From Streptomyces humidus (lineage in GTDB: Bacteria; Actinomycetota; Actinomycetes; Streptomycetales; Streptomycetaceae), in the NCBI RefSeq assembly GCF_014649655.1, contig NZ_BMTL01000001.1, positions 248,001 to 312,000 of the forward strand: DNA of 64,000 bases. The letters run 5' to 3'. Position numbers and translations under genes: made by a program. The notes under the pieces were generated by a model. The model searched no databases. It was not told where the DNA came from and worked only from the letters and a program-made list of their open reading frames with translations. Of the stretch, positions 1 to 8,716 are shown one piece after another. Position 1 is the first letter of the stretch. The number at the start of each line of letters is the position of its first letter.

Positions 1-175
1 GCCGCAAAGGATGGCAGTTCATGGCAGATCGCGGTGGAGATATCCGGTTTGTAGCCAAACACCGCGTGACGGACCGATCACAGCGGGTACGTTCTTGCCC
101 GCCGGGAACAGGGGTGCCAGGACAAGTCACCCCTGCTCCGGCATGGTTCGACGGTTCGCACGAGAGGACCCGGCC

Positions 176-1636
176 ATGGCGTCGTCAACGGTGACCCCAT
201 CTCGGCCCGACCGGCCACCACGGCCCAACCGCGCCTTCCGGCAGTTGCGCGGGCAGCGCTCACCGGCCGAGTTCGCCGCACTCGTACGGCGGGCCGCCCG
301 CGAGATCGGCGAACGGGTCAGCTGCGACGCGCGCTACATCGGGCGGGTCGAGGCCGGGGAGATCCGCTGCCCCAACTACGCGTACGAGCGGGTGTTCCTG
401 CACATGTTCCCCGGCCGCACGCTCACCGACCTGGGTTTCGCACCTCGCTCGGCCGTTCGCGGCCGGGGGGCGCGCACCGCCGAGGAAGCGCCCTGCGCGC
501 ACGTCCTGCGGCCGGCGCACACCACGAGTGACGAGCGGGACACGGGTGAGACGGGTGAGGCGCACGAGCCGTATGACACGCAGAACCCGTACGACACGCA
601 CCACGACCACGAGGAGAGCGACGTGCTGCGTCGCGCATTCATGACCGGCGGAGGCGCCACGATGGCCGTCGCCACCCTGGGCCCCTTCGGGTTCGCGCAC
701 GACGCGTCCACCGCGGCGCGTCCCGTGCGCCGCGCGGGGACGAGCGAGGCGGGCGCGCTCGAGGAGGCGGTCCGCAGGATCCGGCTGCTGGACGACCGGC
801 ACGGGGCCGACGGCCTCTACCGGCGCGCGGCCGCTCCGCTGCGCGCCGCCTACGCGCTGCTGGACGCCGGGACCACCCGGCAGACGACGGCCGACCGGCT
901 CCACTCGGGCGCCGGGGAGCTCGCCGTCTCCGTGGGCTGGCTCGCGCACGACTCGGGCCGCTTCGACGACGCACGCTCGCACTACGCCGAAGCCCTGGCC
1001 ACCGCCCGGATGGCCGGCGACCGGGCGCTGGAGGCGCACGCCTTCTGCAACACCGCGTTCCTCGCGCGGGACGCCGGCCGCCCCCGCGAGGCCGTGCGCG
1101 CCGCCCAGGCCGCCCAGCGCGTCGCCCGCCCGCTCGGCTCGCCCCGCCTGATGTCCCTGCTCGCGCTGCGCGAGGCGGGCGGCTGGGCCGGGCTGGCCGA
1201 CCGGGCCGGCTGCGAACAGGCCCTGGTGCGCGCCCAGGCCCTCTACGACCGGGGCCCGTGCGACCACGACCCCGAGTGGATGAGCTTCTACGGCGAGGCC
1301 GAGCTGGAGGGGCTCACGGCGCAGTGCTGGTCCGCGCTGGGCGAATGGCCGCGCGCGGCCCGGCACGCCGGACGGGCCGCGGAGCTGCAGGACCCGCACT
1401 TCACCCGCAACATCGCCCTGTACACGGCCGAGTTCGCGGACGACCTCGCGCGCGGGGGCCGCCCCGACGAGGCCGCGGTCGCCGGGATGCGGGTCCTGGA
1501 CCTGCTGGGCCAGGTCCAGTCGTCCCGGATCCAGACGATGCTGGCGGGAACGGCCAGGGTGCTGCTGCCGCACCGGCGCGCCGGCGGCGTCTCGACGTTC
1601 CTGGATCGGCACGCCTCGACCCCGCGCATGCCCTGA
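176..1636 (+). CDS. XRE-like DNA-binding regulator with TPR-type C-terminal region
   Basis: A 486-residue regulator. The N-terminal part (about residues 15-90) has the layout of Streptomyces helix-turn-helix proteins that begin with a divergent XRE fold (FRQLRGQRSPAEFAALVRRA, then a YIGRVEAGE recognition-helix segment). A low-complexity Glu/His/Thr linker and an MTGGGATMAVATLGPFG hydrophobic stretch follow. From about residue 200 to the end it is helical and Ala/Arg-rich with TPR-like pairs (GRFDDARSHYAEALATARMAGD; GRPREAVRAAQAAQRVA). ATG at 176 is chosen because GAGAGGA lies just upstream and homology-like sequence begins there; the frame is open further upstream. The architecture resembles the NsdA/NsdB family of differentiation regulators, but I cannot assign it to either. 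The target is unknown. Confidence 0.75.
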   Translation: MASSTVTPSRPDRPPRPNRAFRQLRGQRSPAEFAALVRRAAREIGERVSCDARYIGRVEAGEIRCPNYAYERVFLHMFPGRTLTDLGFAPRSAVRGRGARTAEEAPCAHVLRPAHTTSDERDTGETGEAHEPYDTQNPYDTHHDHEESDVLRRAFMTGGGATMAVATLGPFGFAHDASTAARPVRRAGTSEAGALEEAVRRIRLLDDRHGADGLYRRAAAPLRAAYALLDAGTTRQTTADRLHSGAGELAVSVGWLAHDSGRFDDARSHYAEALATARMAGDRALEAHAFCNTAFLARDAGRPREAVRAAQAAQRVARPLGSPRLMSLLALREAGGWAGLADRAGCEQALVRAQALYDRGPCDHDPEWMSFYGEAELEGLTAQCWSALGEWPRAARHAGRAAELQDPHFTRNIALYTAEFADDLARGGRPDEAAVAGMRVLDLLGQVQSSRIQTMLAGTARVLLPHRRAGGVSTFLDRHASTPRMP

Positions 1637-1787
1637 GCGGCACCGGCGGTGGCACTCCGCGGTGACGGACGGCAGAGCACCGGCACGAACGGCCGATCAC
1701 CGACGGCGGGTCGGGAACGGCGCGGCCAGGGGCGGCGGGTCGGGAGTGACGGAGCGCGGGGGCGGCCCGGCGGCAGCGGCCGAACCA

Positions 1788-1854
1788 GTCCGAACCGGTC
1801 CTGTCCGAACCGGTCCTGTCCGGCCCGAGTCCGCTCGCCCGCTCGCCCGCTCGC
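1788..1854. repeat. Short tandem repeats in convergent intergenic region
   Basis: Two perfect 15-bp copies (GTCCGAACCGGTCCT at 1788-1802 and 1803-1817) are followed by a CGCTCGCC-type repeat up to the phosphatase stop codon. They lie between the convergent ends of the regulator and the phosphatase. No gene or clear terminator is visible here. Confidence 0.6.
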
Positions 1855-2447
1855 TAGGCGAGGTGGCCGAGATCGTTCCAGCTCTCGATCGCCGGTTCGC
1901 CGTACGCCCAGCCCAGCACCGACAGCGACGTCGGGTGAAGCCGGATCCGGGCCGCGAAGTCCAGCGGCAGGCCCAGCCAGCGAGCCCCGATGGAGCGGAG
2001 GATGTGGCCGTGGGCGAAGACCAGGACGTCCCGGTCGGCCGAGCGTGCCCAGGCGACGACCTCGTCCGCGCGGGCCGTCACCTCGACGAGGGTCTCCCCC
2101 TCGGGGACGCCGTCGCGCCAGATCAGCCAGCCGGGCCGGACGGCCTGGATCTCGGCGGGAGTCATGCCCTCATAGGCGCCGTAGTGCCACTCCAGGAGCG
2201 TGTCCCAGGTCTCGGCCCGTTCACCGAAACCGGCGAGCTCGCACGTCTCCCGCGCGCGGACCAGCGGGCTGGTGCGTGTCTCCACGCCCTCGAGGCCGTC
2301 GTAGGGGGCCCGGTGAAGCCGCTCGCCCAGGAGTTTCGCGCCTCTGCGGCCCTCCTCCAGGAGGGGCACGTCGGTCCTGCCGGTGTGCTTGCCGGACAGC
2401 GACCACTCCGTCTGTCCATGCCGGGCCAGCAGGATGCGCGGTGCCAT
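1854..2447 (-). CDS. Histidine phosphatase family protein (phosphoglycerate mutase-like)
   Basis: A 197-residue protein of the histidine phosphatase superfamily. The catalytic [11 protein letters not shown] motif is at residues 6-16, giving the RHG phospho-accepting histidine. The second basic motif ([12 protein letters not shown]) is near residue 60 and the second catalytic histidine ([17 protein letters not shown]) near residue 145. These proteins dephosphorylate small phosphorylated metabolites through a phosphohistidine, and the natural substrate cannot be told from sequence. The start is preceded by GGAAAGG. It is divergent from the PAP2 gene across 228 bases that must hold both promoters. 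Confidence 0.88.
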   Translation of the reverse strand: MAPRILLARHGQTEWSLSGKHTGRTDVPLLEEGRRGAKLLGERLHRAPYDGLEGVETRTSPLVRARETCELAGFGERAETWDTLLEWHYGAYEGMTPAEIQAVRPGWLIWRDGVPEGETLVEVTARADEVVAWARSADRDVLVFAHGHILRSIGARWLGLPLDFAARIRLHPTSLSVLGWAYGEPAIESWNDLGHLA

Positions 2448-2675
2448 GGGGGACCTTTCCGGGAGAACCCTGGCCGGGCCAGGGGAGGAATCAGGGGCGG
2501 ATCCCCTCCATCATCGCTCACCCTGAGCAGGGGCAACCCGACGGGCGATCCCCGCGTCTTTGAGAGCCGGGGCGCTCGTCGCCGGCTCACGCGTACGCCG
2601 TAAAGTGACCTGTCCCGCGCCACCGGCGCCGCAGCGACGACACAGACGAACACACAAGAAGGGGGAGGCGATCGG

Positions 2676-3629
2676 ATGCCGCAGACCGAGACACCAGGCA
2701 CCGAGGCGGCCCCGCGGACACGGCTGCGCTGGTGGACCGAGCTGCCCCTGATCCTGCTGGTGTACGTCTGCTACTCGGCGGGCCGGCTGCTCGCGCGGGG
2801 CGACGTGACCACCGCGGTCGACCACGGCCTGGCGATCCTGCGCGTCGAGAAGTTCCTGCACATAAACGCCGAGCACCCGCTCAACAGGCTGTTCAGGACC
2901 GAGGCGTGGATAGGCGTGCCGGCCGACTTCTGGTATGCGTCGCTGCACTACCTGGTCACGCCGGTGATCCTGGTCTGGCTGTTCCGCTCCCGGGCGCTGC
3001 ACTACCGGGCGGCCCGCACCTGGCTGATGACGTCCACCTTCATGGGCCTCATCGGCTTCACGCTGATGCCCACCTGCCCGCCCCGGCTGCTCGCGGCGAG
3101 CCACGGCTTCGTGGACACCATGGCCCAGTACAGCTCGTACGGCTGGTGGGGCGGCGAGGCGAGCGCGCCGCGCGGCATGGGCGGCATGACCAACCAGTAC
3201 GCCGCCATGCCGAGCCTGCACGTGGGGTGGGCCCTGTGGTGCGGCGTGATGCTGTGGCGGCACGGCGGCACGCGCACGGCGAAGACGGCCGGCGTCGTCT
3301 ACCCGCTGGTGACGACGCTCGTGGTGATGGGCACCGCCAACCACTACTTCCTCGACGCGGTCGCGGGCGCGGCCGTGATGGGCGTCGGGCTGCTGCTGAC
3401 GCCGCTGGTGATGCGCGGCGCGGACCGCGCCCGGGTGTGGTTCACGGCCCGGGTCCCGCTGGTCCCGGCGGCCTCGACGGGCACATCGTCCCCGATTGTC
3501 AGTGGCGGATGCCAGACTTCCACGGGTGAGCGAATTCCACGGCAGCGCGAGTCACGGCCCCGGCCCGGCGCAGACCCCGACGTCTCTCCCTCGGACGCGG
3601 GGGAAGGCGCTGCGGCAGCGGCTCGCTGA
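2676..3629 (+). CDS. PAP2-type membrane phosphatase/transferase
   Basis: A 317-residue polytopic membrane protein with about six hydrophobic segments. The phosphatase signature is split as in PAP2 enzymes: a CPPRLL segment near residue 132, then PSLHVGWALW (motif 2, His) near residue 178, then ANHYFLDAVAGA (motif 3, His and Asp) near residue 225. The family acts on lipid phosphates or transfers phosphoryl-head groups in the membrane; related actinobacterial proteins are annotated as inositol phosphorylceramide synthase-like. GGGGAGG precedes ATG 2676. The hydrophilic 60-residue tail runs about 100 bases into the next gene in another frame, so the true C-terminus may be shorter in relatives. 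Confidence 0.85.
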   Translation: MPQTETPGTEAAPRTRLRWWTELPLILLVYVCYSAGRLLARGDVTTAVDHGLAILRVEKFLHINAEHPLNRLFRTEAWIGVPADFWYASLHYLVTPVILVWLFRSRALHYRAARTWLMTSTFMGLIGFTLMPTCPPRLLAASHGFVDTMAQYSSYGWWGGEASAPRGMGGMTNQYAAMPSLHVGWALWCGVMLWRHGGTRTAKTAGVVYPLVTTLVVMGTANHYFLDAVAGAAVMGVGLLLTPLVMRGADRARVWFTARVPLVPAASTGTSSPIVSGGCQTSTGERIPRQRESRPRPGADPDVSPSDAGEGAAAAAR

Positions 3630-4770
3630 GCTGCGCGGTCCCGACGTACCGGCCATGGCGCTGGACGCCCGGGCCCTCGCGGCGCTCGCCGCGAACCCGG
3701 GCTGCAAACGGCGTGCGATCCTCGACGGCGCCGGGGTCGACAAGGCGGCGCTGGCCGGCGCGCTGGGCTCGCCCTCGGCCTTCGGCCAGTCGCAGTTCGC
3801 CCTGACCCGCGGCAACGCCTTCGAGGCGAAGGTGAAGGCGGACGGCGGCGCGGAGCTGCTGCGGCTGGTGCACGAACGGCTGGACCCGGCGGCGCCGCCG
3901 CCCGTCGACGCGTCGGCGCCCGAGCTGGCGGCCATCGGCCCCGAGGGCCGCACCGCGCGCACCGCGCTGGCCCTGCGCGAGGCCACCGCCGCGACCGGCG
4001 GCTGGACCCTCCTGGACCACCCGATGCTCGCGCTCGACGTCGCGGGCTCCGCCGCCTTCCTCGAGCCGGACGCCGTGGTGGTGCACCCGGACGGCAGCTG
4101 GACGGTCGTGGAGATCAAGTCCTTCCCGATGCTGGACGGCTCGGCGGACCCGGCCAAGGTCGGTGCCGCCGCCCGGCAGGCCGCCGTCTACGTGCTGGCC
4201 CTGGAGGAGGTCGCCGCCCGCCTCGACCCGCCCCCGCGCGTACGCCACCGCGTGCTGCTCGTCTGCCCCAAGGACTTCTCCAACCTGCCCACCGCCTCCG
4301 CCGTGGACGTGCGCAAGCAGCGCGCGGTCACCAGCCGCCAGCTGTCCCGGCTCACCCGCGTCCAGGACATCGCCGACGCCCTCCCCGACGGCGTCTGCTT
4401 CTCCCCCGAGCTGCCCGTCGAACAGCTCACGGCCGCCGTGGAGTCGGTCGCGGCGACGTACGCGCCCGACTGCCTGGCCGCGTGCGAGCTGGCGTTCCAC
4501 TGCCGGGACCGCTCCCGCGCGGCCGGCGCGGTCACCTCCCTGGGTCGGTCCGTGCGGGCCGAACTGGGCGCTCTGACGACCGTCGACGACGTCCTGGCGG
4601 CGGCCCGCGGCGAGGCCGGGGACCCGCGGGACCCGGCGGTGGCCGCCCTGCGCAGAGCCGCCTGGCTGCGGGCCGAGGCCCTGGACGCGGCCGCCCCGCG
4701 CGCCGAGTCGCCGGACGCGCCGTGGACCGGGCGGACGCCGGCCGCCGGGGCGGTGCCCGCGTGTCGCTGA
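3526..4770 (+). CDS. Cas4/RecB-like PD-(D/E)XK nuclease with probable Fe-S cysteines
   Basis: A 414-residue nuclease of the RecB/Cas4 (TM0106-like) group. The catalytic core is FLEPDAVVVHPDG then VVEIKSF (Asp and Glu-x-Lys) at about residues 180-205, followed by the ARQAAVYVLAL helix that supplies the family's Q-x3-Y motif. One cysteine lies upstream (NPGCKRRAIL, about residue 58) and three lie near the C-terminus (DCLAACELAFHC, C-x3-C-x5-C, about residue 320). That 1+3 arrangement matches the 4Fe-4S site of Cas4, AddB and Dna2. The start is uncertain: GTG 3526 is preferred, and ATG 3655 would remove the overlap with the PAP2 gene. It is first gene of a coupled operon with an unknown protein and an SF1 helicase. 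Confidence 0.82.
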   Translation: MSEFHGSASHGPGPAQTPTSLPRTRGKALRQRLAELRGPDVPAMALDARALAALAANPGCKRRAILDGAGVDKAALAGALGSPSAFGQSQFALTRGNAFEAKVKADGGAELLRLVHERLDPAAPPPVDASAPELAAIGPEGRTARTALALREATAATGGWTLLDHPMLALDVAGSAAFLEPDAVVVHPDGSWTVVEIKSFPMLDGSADPAKVGAAARQAAVYVLALEEVAARLDPPPRVRHRVLLVCPKDFSNLPTASAVDVRKQRAVTSRQLSRLTRVQDIADALPDGVCFSPELPVEQLTAAVESVAATYAPDCLAACELAFHCRDRSRAAGAVTSLGRSVRAELGALTTVDDVLAAARGEAGDPRDPAVAALRRAAWLRAEALDAAAPRAESPDAPWTGRTPAAGAVPACR

Positions 4771-6398
4771 TCGCCACCCTCGCCCGGCTGGAGGCCGTCG
4801 CCACCGGCCGCGCCCGGCCCACCGCCACCGTCCGCCACCGGCGGCTGTCCGAGCGGCCGCTGGTCTTCGTGCCCCTGACCACCGCGGGTGAGGCCGGCGC
4901 CCCGCTGGGCGCACTGGTCGGCACCGACCGGGACGCGCCGCACCTGCTCGTCGTACCGCAGCCGCGCGACCGTGACCTGCGGTTCGCGTTCCTCGCCGAA
5001 CTGGCCGACATCGTGCTGCCCTACATCGACTCCTACGCCGACGCCGTGGAGGCGGCGGAGCGCAACGAGACCGACCCGGAGACCGGCCGACGCGTCAAGG
5101 TCGAGGTCGAGCTGTGCGCCGACGCGCCCCAGCTGATCGTCCCCAGCCGCGCGGGCGTCGACTACGTGCGTCTCCTGGGCCGCTCCATGCGCTTTCGGCG
5201 CACGGTGGAGCAGGATCCGCAGACGCCGTATCCCGCGCCCCCGCGCGTGCCGCTGCTCGGGCGGTGGCTGACCCACTTCGGGGAGCGGTCCCGGGTGCCC
5301 GGCTCCTCCCTGTTGCAGGCCGTGACGGAGCTGCTGGGCCGGCACTGGGCCACGGGCCAGTCCAGCCTGGAGGACCAGCACCTCGGCGCGCTGCTCGCCT
5401 GGATCGACCCTCCGCAGGGCGAGACGGGCGCGCAGGCGGCTCTGCGGGCGGAGCTCGCGCGGGACGCGGACGGCCAGCTGCTGTGCCCGCCCGCCGGTCC
5501 GGCGACCGACCCGGCGTTCGACAACAAGCTGCTCGCGCCGGCCATCGAGCGCTACGACCGCGCCCGCACCGCCCTGGCCGCCGCCGAGGACGGACTGCAG
5601 GCCGACGACCGGCTGGGCGCGCTCACCGCCGCCGAGCGGGAGATCCGCGCGCTGGTGAGCAGCCGGACGCTGCCCACCTGGGACGCGGTGTGGCACGGCC
5701 TCGATCTGCTGCGGTCGCTGCCGGAGGGCGCGCACGTCGAGGAGCGCTGGACGCGCGACCGGTGGTCGTTCACCGGCCACCGCGACCGGGTCGTCGCCGG
5801 CGAGCCCCCGCAGCCCCGCCGGGACGACGCGGTCACCGCCGCGAACAAGCTCGCCACGCGCGAGCGCGAACAGGCCCGTCTGGAGGCCCAGGAGGCGCTC
5901 GACGACCCGCTGGTGATGGCGGCGCGGCGGCTGGCCGGAGAGGCGTTCGCGGGCGAGGTCGTCGACGTCGTCATGGCGTACAGCGAGGGAAAGAGGCCGA
6001 GCCCGCGCCCACTGGTCACCGTCCGCACGGAGGACGTGCCGCATCTCGCGGAGCGCGCGAAGGTGTACCGGTCGCTCGGCGGGAAGCCGCAGGCGGCGGA
6101 GTTCGTGCGCTGGGACGACGACGGTCACCACGCGGACGGCCCGGACGGCGTGGGCGGCGCGGACCGTGGGGGCCTGCTGGTGCTGCGGATCGTCGACAAG
6201 ATGGGCCGCGGCAAGGAGCCGGAGGCGGGGTCCGTGCCGGAGAAGGGCGACCGGCTCTGCTTCACGGTCTTCGAGCACGAGCAGCGCGGCGGCGCGAAGC
6301 TGCCGGACCCGGAGGAGACGCCGTGGACGCACGGCGGGCCGCCCGGCGAGCAGCCGCCCGAGGCCCCCGACTCCGTCACCCAGGAGGACCTTCTGTGA
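4761..6398 (+). CDS. Unknown conserved-looking protein between nuclease and helicase
   Basis: A 545-residue soluble protein I do not recognise. GTG 4761 overlaps the nuclease stop by 10 bases, so translation is coupled. Visible features are a Leu-rich N-terminal region with an LLVVPQPRDRDLRFAFLAEL strand-helix segment, a mixed alpha/beta first half, a helical charged stretch (residues about 360-400, rich in Arg/Glu/Ala), and a beta-rich C-terminal segment (GLLVLRIVDKMGRG, then DRLCFTVFEHEQ) ending in a Pro/Glu tail. There is no Walker motif, signal peptide or membrane segment. Placement between a Cas4-like nuclease and a Dna2-like helicase suggests an accessory or scaffold subunit of one DNA-processing complex; that is inference from operon structure. 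Confidence 0.7.
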   Translation: MSLIATLARLEAVATGRARPTATVRHRRLSERPLVFVPLTTAGEAGAPLGALVGTDRDAPHLLVVPQPRDRDLRFAFLAELADIVLPYIDSYADAVEAAERNETDPETGRRVKVEVELCADAPQLIVPSRAGVDYVRLLGRSMRFRRTVEQDPQTPYPAPPRVPLLGRWLTHFGERSRVPGSSLLQAVTELLGRHWATGQSSLEDQHLGALLAWIDPPQGETGAQAALRAELARDADGQLLCPPAGPATDPAFDNKLLAPAIERYDRARTALAAAEDGLQADDRLGALTAAEREIRALVSSRTLPTWDAVWHGLDLLRSLPEGAHVEERWTRDRWSFTGHRDRVVAGEPPQPRRDDAVTAANKLATREREQARLEAQEALDDPLVMAARRLAGEAFAGEVVDVVMAYSEGKRPSPRPLVTVRTEDVPHLAERAKVYRSLGGKPQAAEFVRWDDDGHHADGPDGVGGADRGGLLVLRIVDKMGRGKEPEAGSVPEKGDRLCFTVFEHEQRGGAKLPDPEETPWTHGGPPGEQPPEAPDSVTQEDLL

Positions 6399-7735
6399 GC
6401 ACCGAGGCCGCCTTCGACCCCGGCAGCGCCGCGACCCGTGCCACCGACGCGATCCTGCGCGACACACTGCACGGCACCGCGCGCGGGGTGGTCGTCGACT
6501 CGCCGCCGGGTGCGGGCAAGTCCACGCTCGTCGTCCGCGCCGCGCTCGAACTCGCCGACGCGGGGCGCTCGTTGATGGTGGTCGCCCAGACCAACGCCCA
6601 GGTGGACGACCTGGTCGAGCGGTTGGCCCGCAAGAACCCCGAGCTGCCGGTGGGCCGGCTCCACAGCAGCGACGCCGACGCGTACGACAAGGCGCTGGAC
6701 CGGCTGCCGAACGTACGGAAGTCGGCGAAGGCGGCGGAGCTGGCCGGGCTGCCGGTGGTGATCTCCACCGCCGCCAAGTGGGCGCATGTGAAGGTGGACG
6801 AGCCCTGGCGGCACGCGATCGTGGACGAGGCGTACCAGATGCGGTCGGACGGGCTGCTCGCCGTGGCCGGACTGTTCGAGCGGGCGCTGTTCGTGGGCGA
6901 CCCGGGACAGTTGGACCCGTTCTCGATCGTGGGCGGCGAGCAGTGGGCGGGCCTGTCCTACGACCCGTCGGCCTCGGCCGTGTCGACCCTGCTCGCCCAC
7001 AACCCGCAGCTGCCGCAGCACCGCCTGCCGGTGTCCTGGCGGCTCCCGGCGTCGGCCGCGCCCCTGGTCTCCGACGCGTTCTACCCGTACACCCCGTTCC
7101 GCAGCGGGACGGACCACGGCGACCGGCTGCTCTCCTTCGCCGTCCCCTCGGACGGCTCGGGCGTCGACCGGGTGATCGACGAGGCGGCGCAGTCGGGGTG
7201 GGGCCTGCTGGAGCTTCCGGCCCGCCACACCCCGCGCACCGACCCGGAGGCGGTGCGGGCGGTCGCCACGGTCGTGCGGCGCCTTCTGGACCGGGGCGGC
7301 GCGGCTGTCTCGGAGGGCTCCCCCGACCCGGTCCCGCTGACGGCCGGCCGGGTCGCGGTCGGCACGGCGCACCGCGACCAGGCGGCCGCGGTGCGGGCGG
7401 CGCTGACCGAGCTGGGTGTGACGGACGTGACCGTGGACACGGCGAACCGGCTGCAGGGCATGGAGTTCGACGTCACGGTGATCCTGCATCCGCTCTCCGG
7501 CCGCCCCGACGCCACCGCCTTCCACCTGGAGACCGGCCGGCTGTGCGTCCTGGCCTCCCGCCACCGGCACGCGTGCGTGATGGTGTGCCGGGCGGGGGTG
7601 GGCGATCTGCTGGACGACTACCCGTCGACGGAACCCGTCCAGCTCGGGACGCTGGTGAAATTCCCGGACGGCTGGGAGGCGAACCATGCCGTCCTGGCCC
7701 ACCTCGCGGAACACCGTGTCCCGTGGAGACCGTGA
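6395..7735 (+). CDS. SF1 (Upf1/Dna2-like) DNA/RNA helicase
   Basis: A 446-residue superfamily 1B helicase. Motif I is SPPGAGKST (about residue 33), motif II AIVDEAYQM (about 140, DEAY-type), motif III FVGDPGQLDPF (about 165). Motif IV/V is TANRLQGMEFDVTVI (about 350) and motif VI VLASRHRHACVMV (about 385). It is shorter than full Dna2 and lacks a nuclease domain, which is supplied by the first gene of the operon. GTG 6395 overlaps the previous stop as GTGA, with AGGAGG at 6382. Family knowledge supports ATP-driven 5'-3' unwinding; a joint role with the upstream nuclease in end resection or flap processing is inferred. Confidence 0.85.
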   Translation: MSTEAAFDPGSAATRATDAILRDTLHGTARGVVVDSPPGAGKSTLVVRAALELADAGRSLMVVAQTNAQVDDLVERLARKNPELPVGRLHSSDADAYDKALDRLPNVRKSAKAAELAGLPVVISTAAKWAHVKVDEPWRHAIVDEAYQMRSDGLLAVAGLFERALFVGDPGQLDPFSIVGGEQWAGLSYDPSASAVSTLLAHNPQLPQHRLPVSWRLPASAAPLVSDAFYPYTPFRSGTDHGDRLLSFAVPSDGSGVDRVIDEAAQSGWGLLELPARHTPRTDPEAVRAVATVVRRLLDRGGAAVSEGSPDPVPLTAGRVAVGTAHRDQAAAVRAALTELGVTDVTVDTANRLQGMEFDVTVILHPLSGRPDATAFHLETGRLCVLASRHRHACVMVCRAGVGDLLDDYPSTEPVQLGTLVKFPDGWEANHAVLAHLAEHRVPWRP

Positions 7736-7895
7736 GCTGCGAGCTGCCCGGGGGCCGGGAACATCGGGAGGCGTTCGGGGCTTGAGAGTTCGGGGCCGAA
7801 TGGCTCTCGCGTCACCGGGGGACAATGGAAGGTGGTCCACTCCACCGGTGCTGTCCGCCGGTGGCGTCATCCGAACCGTACGAGGAGGCCGAGAC

Positions 7896-8264
7896 ATGGC
7901 GGAGCCCACGCCGCGTCGGAACGAACCGCGGCTACGCCCCGCGCCCCTGCTCTTCGAGCCCGCCGAGGCGACCGGTGATCCGGAGCACTTCTTCGACCTG
8001 GAGTCGATAGAGGATCCGGGGGCGCTGCTGGCGCGGGCGACGGAGCTGACGCTCGCGTTCCGTGCGGCGGCCGACCGGGCGGTCGAGTTCCAGGCCATGG
8101 CGGCCGCGCAACTCGCCGATCCGCGCCGCTTCGACCGGCTGACCGCTGCGGACATCGCCGAGCGGGCCGAGTGGACCGAGGACTACGCGAAGAAGATGGT
8201 CGAGTTCGGCCGCGATCTGCTGCGGGGCGACTCCGAGGGCCGGGGCCACGCCGACCCGGTGTGA
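7896..8264 (+). CDS. Small conserved acidic/helical protein, function unknown
   Basis: A 122-residue soluble protein. The middle (residues 35-105) is almost entirely helical: an EHFFDLESIEDPGALLARA start, then ELTLAFRAAADRAVEFQAMAA and an AADIAERAEWTEDYAKKMVEF helix. A GAGGAGG site sits 8 bases before ATG 7896. No enzyme motif, metal site or membrane segment is visible. It lies 160 bases downstream of the helicase on the same strand, too far for obvious coupling, and may have its own promoter. Confidence 0.7.
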   Translation: MAEPTPRRNEPRLRPAPLLFEPAEATGDPEHFFDLESIEDPGALLARATELTLAFRAAADRAVEFQAMAAAQLADPRRFDRLTAADIAERAEWTEDYAKKMVEFGRDLLRGDSEGRGHADPV

Positions 8265-8716
8265 ACCGCCGAGCCACGGACCCACAAGGAACCACCGGAC
8301 CACCGGACCACACGATCGCCGGACCACCGGACCACCGGACCACACGATCGCCGGACCACCGGGTCGCCGGACGACCCGATCGCCGGACCGTCGGACGACC
8401 GGATCGCCGGGACCGTCGGACGACGTCCGCGTGCGCCGCTCCAGACGCATCCGGTGAGCCGTGAGCCGCCTGGCCGGCCGGGCGTCCGATCTGCCGGGCC
8501 TCTGGACGTCGTGGCATCCGGGCGTCCGGCCTCCGACCGCCGGGTCACAGCCGGGCGTCCGGCCTCCGAACCGTCGGCGCCGGGCTGCCGGGCCGCCGGG
8601 CCGCAGCCGCCCGCTGGCATATGCCGGGCGGGCAAGATACCCCTTTCCCGCACCCTGCGTCCCGATTTCCGGCAACCCTGTGAAATCGCCCGTTCACTCC
8701 AGGTAGACCTTGCGGC
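8265..8716. other. 452-base intergenic region filled with repeats
   Basis: No supportable gene. It holds a 32-bp tandem array (listed separately) and two copies of CCGGGCGTCCGGCCTCCGA (8518-8536 and 8551-8569). A less GC-rich final 80 bases probably contains the promoter of the next gene. The open frames across it are low-complexity and repeat-driven. Confidence 0.6.
8291..8410. repeat. 32-bp tandem repeat array
   Basis: Two perfect 32-bp copies (8291-8322 and 8323-8354), built of ACCACCGG modules plus an ACACGATCGCCGG end, are followed by a degenerate third copy (8355-8386) and a 24-bp fourth (8387-8410). The units abut with no spacers, so this is not a CRISPR array. Confidence 0.85.

Noticed and set aside
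4761..6398. The middle operon protein as a third Cas-like or RecC-like subunit
   Set aside because: No motif of those families could be seen, so the function was left open.
4188..6467. A 759-residue open frame on the minus strand across the nuclease and middle-protein genes
   Set aside because: Arg/Gly-rich composition from GC-skewed antisense sequence, no domain, and fully covered by two recognisable or coupled plus-strand genes.
8291..8410. Tandem repeats considered as a CRISPR array
   Set aside because: Units abut with no unique spacers and no cas genes are present.
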